From positions 124,001 to 188,000 of the forward strand of contig JAKQIT010000074.1 of the NCBI GenBank assembly GCA_029556915.1: a stretch of 64,000 bases of DNA, given 5' to 3'. Positions 62,526 to 64,000 of this stretch are shown in pieces (position 1 is the stretch's first letter; every line of letters begins with the position of its first letter). The stretch comes from Pseudomonadota bacterium. Its GTDB lineage: Bacteria > Pseudomonadota > Gammaproteobacteria > Burkholderiales > Methylophilaceae. Made by a program: the position numbers and the translations under genes. The notes below the pieces were generated by a model. That model worked only from the letters and a program-made list of their open reading frames with translations, made no database searches and was not told the origin of the DNA.

Positions 62526-62571
62526 ACCACCCCGCCAAGCCAACAACCATGCGGCTCGCAGCCCTATGCCA
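62526..62571 (+). repeat. Dispersed intergenic repeat, copy F (diverged)
   Basis: CACCCCGCCAAGCCAACAAC, then CATGCGGCTCGCAGCCC. It keeps the CCCCGC.AAGCC and GCGGCT blocks of copy E but loses TTCCAG. It lies at the end of mtaD and before ubiG. Confidence 0.5.
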
Positions 62572-63922
62572 AAGAAGATATACTATTTTCCTTAAATTGT
62601 TTCAATTTTGGCTGCCAAGTATTGACCACATTTTTTAGTTCATTTGGCTCTACATTTGCAAATACACCTTCACTGTAGCGTAACTCCCCAGCCACCCATG
62701 TGTGGGTGACATGCTCTCGTCCACACGCATACACAAGATGTGAAATGGGGTCAAAATATGGCGCAATGGCGAAATCGCTTAATTTAACCGCTGTTAAGTC
62801 AGCTAATTTGCCACTTTCAATCGAGCCAATTTTATCATCTAAGCTAAGTGCTTTTGCTGCATTTATAGTGGCCATTTCTATTGCTTGGTGTGCCGGCAAA
62901 GCAGAAGCCTCCCCACTCACACCTTTTGCTAACAAGGCTGCTAGCCGCATTTCTGCAAACATATCAAGCCGATTATGGCTTGCGGCACCATCTGTGCCCA
63001 AACCCACATTCAGCCCTTTTGCTAGCATGGATGTTACTGGTGCTATACCGCTGGCTAACTTTAAGTTTGAGGTTGGACAATGCACGATATGGCAACCAAA
63101 CTCGCATAGCATATCAATTTCATGCGGCAATAGATGCACACCATGCGCAGCCACAAAATTATGACCGAGCAACCCTAAATCTGCCATACGCTGAATAGGA
63201 CGTGCATTGTGTTGCATTTCAGACTGCGCAATTTCAGCTTGTGTTTCATGCAAATGGGTATGAATGCCAACTCCTAATTGCTCGGCATAAGTCACGATGC
63301 TTTCAAATGTTTTATTTGACACCGTATAGGGTGCATGCGGTGCAATGGACGTAGAAATACGCGGATGATTGCGCCAACTATCATGCGCATCAAAGCCCTT
63401 TTGCAAGTAATCTTGCGCATCATTGGCGTAAGCCGTCGGAAACTCAAGCACCACCAAGCCCAAATTTGCTCTAATGCCAATCTGCGTAATAGCCGCAGCC
63501 GCTGATTGCGGATAAAAATACATATCATTAAAAGTGGTAATGCCACCGCTTAGCATTTCCGCACAAGCCAATAACGTACCATCTTGCACATAACTGGGGG
63601 ATACAAACTTTTGCTCAGTTGGCCATATAAATTGCTCCAACCATGGCATCAGGGAAACATCATCTGCAAAACCACGCATTAAACACATGGCTGCGTGGGT
63701 ATGCAAATTGATTAAACCTGGCATCAACACATGCTCAGTCAGTGAAACTACTTCTTTAGGCAGATAGCGTGTTTTTGCTACCTCGCTAGGGCAAATGTCC
63801 ACAATTTTGCCATCATGAATCACCGCAGAATGATTTTCTAATAAAGACTGACTTGGAATCACTGGCAGCAACCAGCGCACCTCAATAATTAAATCAACTA
63901 AAATAGTATCGCTCTTTATCAT
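62564..63922 (-). CDS. mtaD: Methylthioadenosine/S-adenosylhomocysteine deaminase (MtaD/TRZ family)
   Basis: 452 residues from the ATG at 63922. Amidohydrolase with [18 protein letters not shown] (HxH metal motif), [17 protein letters not shown] and [16 protein letters not shown]. Known relatives deaminate MTA and SAH; earlier annotations call them TRZ/ATZ chlorohydrolases. Next to ubiG, gph, the usual betaproteobacterial neighbourhood; SAH removal suits two methyltransferase steps in UbiG. A GTG upstream (63946) is possible. A TATAAT lies 6 bases before the ATG. Confidence 0.9.
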   Translation of the reverse strand: MIKSDTILVDLIIEVRWLLPVIPSQSLLENHSAVIHDGKIVDICPSEVAKTRYLPKEVVSLTEHVLMPGLINLHTHAAMCLMRGFADDVSLMPWLEQFIWPTEQKFVSPSYVQDGTLLACAEMLSGGITTFNDMYFYPQSAAAAITQIGIRANLGLVVLEFPTAYANDAQDYLQKGFDAHDSWRNHPRISTSIAPHAPYTVSNKTFESIVTYAEQLGVGIHTHLHETQAEIAQSEMQHNARPIQRMADLGLLGHNFVAAHGVHLLPHEIDMLCEFGCHIVHCPTSNLKLASGIAPVTSMLAKGLNVGLGTDGAASHNRLDMFAEMRLAALLAKGVSGEASALPAHQAIEMATINAAKALSLDDKIGSIESGKLADLTAVKLSDFAIAPYFDPISHLVYACGREHVTHTWVAGELRYSEGVFANVEPNELKNVVNTWQPKLKQFKENSISSLA

Positions 63923-63978
63923 CCCAGCATTATATCGGTTAACCACCCATTTTTAATTTTTAACTAGCTTTAGACAAT

Positions 63979-64000
63979 AAAAAACCCCGCAATTGCGGGG
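63979..64000 (-). terminator. Intrinsic terminator at the window edge (leftward transcription)
   Basis: CCCCGCAATTGCGGGG (63985-64000) is a perfect palindrome; on the minus strand it is followed by TTTTTTATTG. It ends a transcript coming from beyond the window and isolates mtaD. Confidence 0.85.

Noticed and set aside
62700-63164. 154-residue open frame opposite mtaD
   Set aside because: mtaD shows full amidohydrolase motifs; the opposite frame shows none.

Overview
The window reads as chromosomal DNA of a methylotrophic betaproteobacterium of the Methylophilaceae type (Methylotenera/Methylophilus-like). Reasons: an fhc cluster for tetrahydromethanopterin-linked formaldehyde oxidation (fhcB, fhcA, fhcD, fhcC); a LuxR-type regulator of the EpsA kind known from methylotroph exopolysaccharide loci; the usual proteobacterial ndk-rlmN-pilW-rodZ-ispG-hisS / yfgM-bamB-der block; and AT-rich intergenic DNA. 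The genus is an inference. No tRNA, rRNA, CRISPR array, transposase or phage gene was seen.

Layout. 0-7 kb: end of an unknown gene, then a tripartite RND efflux operon (membrane fusion protein, RND pump, outer membrane factor) read leftwards, divergent from a TetR/AcrR-type repressor that carries a frameshift although AcrR-like operators remain. 7-9.7 kb: accessory patch with a small unknown gene, a Fur/Zur-family regulator, a prepilin-like gene whose promoter is bracketed by two 7-1-7 palindromes, and the 3' remnant of a second copy of the small unknown gene. 9.7-17.5 kb: rimO, a ZIP metal transporter, ygiD, pgeF-rluD, bamD, a small membrane protein and a flotillin-like protein. 17.5-29.4 kb: der-bamB-yfgM and hisS-ispG-rodZ-pilW-rlmN-ndk, split by an inserted trio (a SIMPL-domain gene and two Opp/Dpp-type ABC ATPases without permeases). 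29.6-36.3 kb: a FadL-type porin and the fhc operon, with a flavin-binding gene inserted between fhcA and fhcD.

36.4-61.0 kb: epsA, hpt, galU, then one long leftward surface-polysaccharide cluster. Read in transcription order it gives an aldolase-like protein, a MurJ-like flippase, a PglC-type initiating transferase, AsnB, a lipoprotein, a decayed acyltransferase, a Wzy-like polymerase, a glycosyltransferase, WbpG/HisF2/HisH2, an acyltransferase, and a complete nonulosonic acid route (4,6-dehydratase, CBS-fused aminotransferase, acetyltransferase, hydrolysing 2-epimerase, NeuB-type synthase, CMP-sugar synthetase) with PtmA/PtmF-like oxidoreductases and Wzz. The predicted product is a legionaminic-acid-type sugar in which one N-acetyl group is converted to acetamidino. 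61-64 kb: gph, ubiG and an MtaD-type deaminase, then a terminator at the window edge.

A GC-rich palindromic repeat of about 45-65 bp (core CTGCAAGCC...GGCTTCCAG) is scattered through at least six intergenic spaces. Two further copies appear to lie in frame inside genes, one in the ZIP transporter and one in fhcB, both giving the peptide Asp-Ala-Leu-Glu/Gln-Ala. Together with the Zur-like/prepilin module, the CBS-aminotransferase fusion and the HisF2 D130E change, these are the observations most worth following up.
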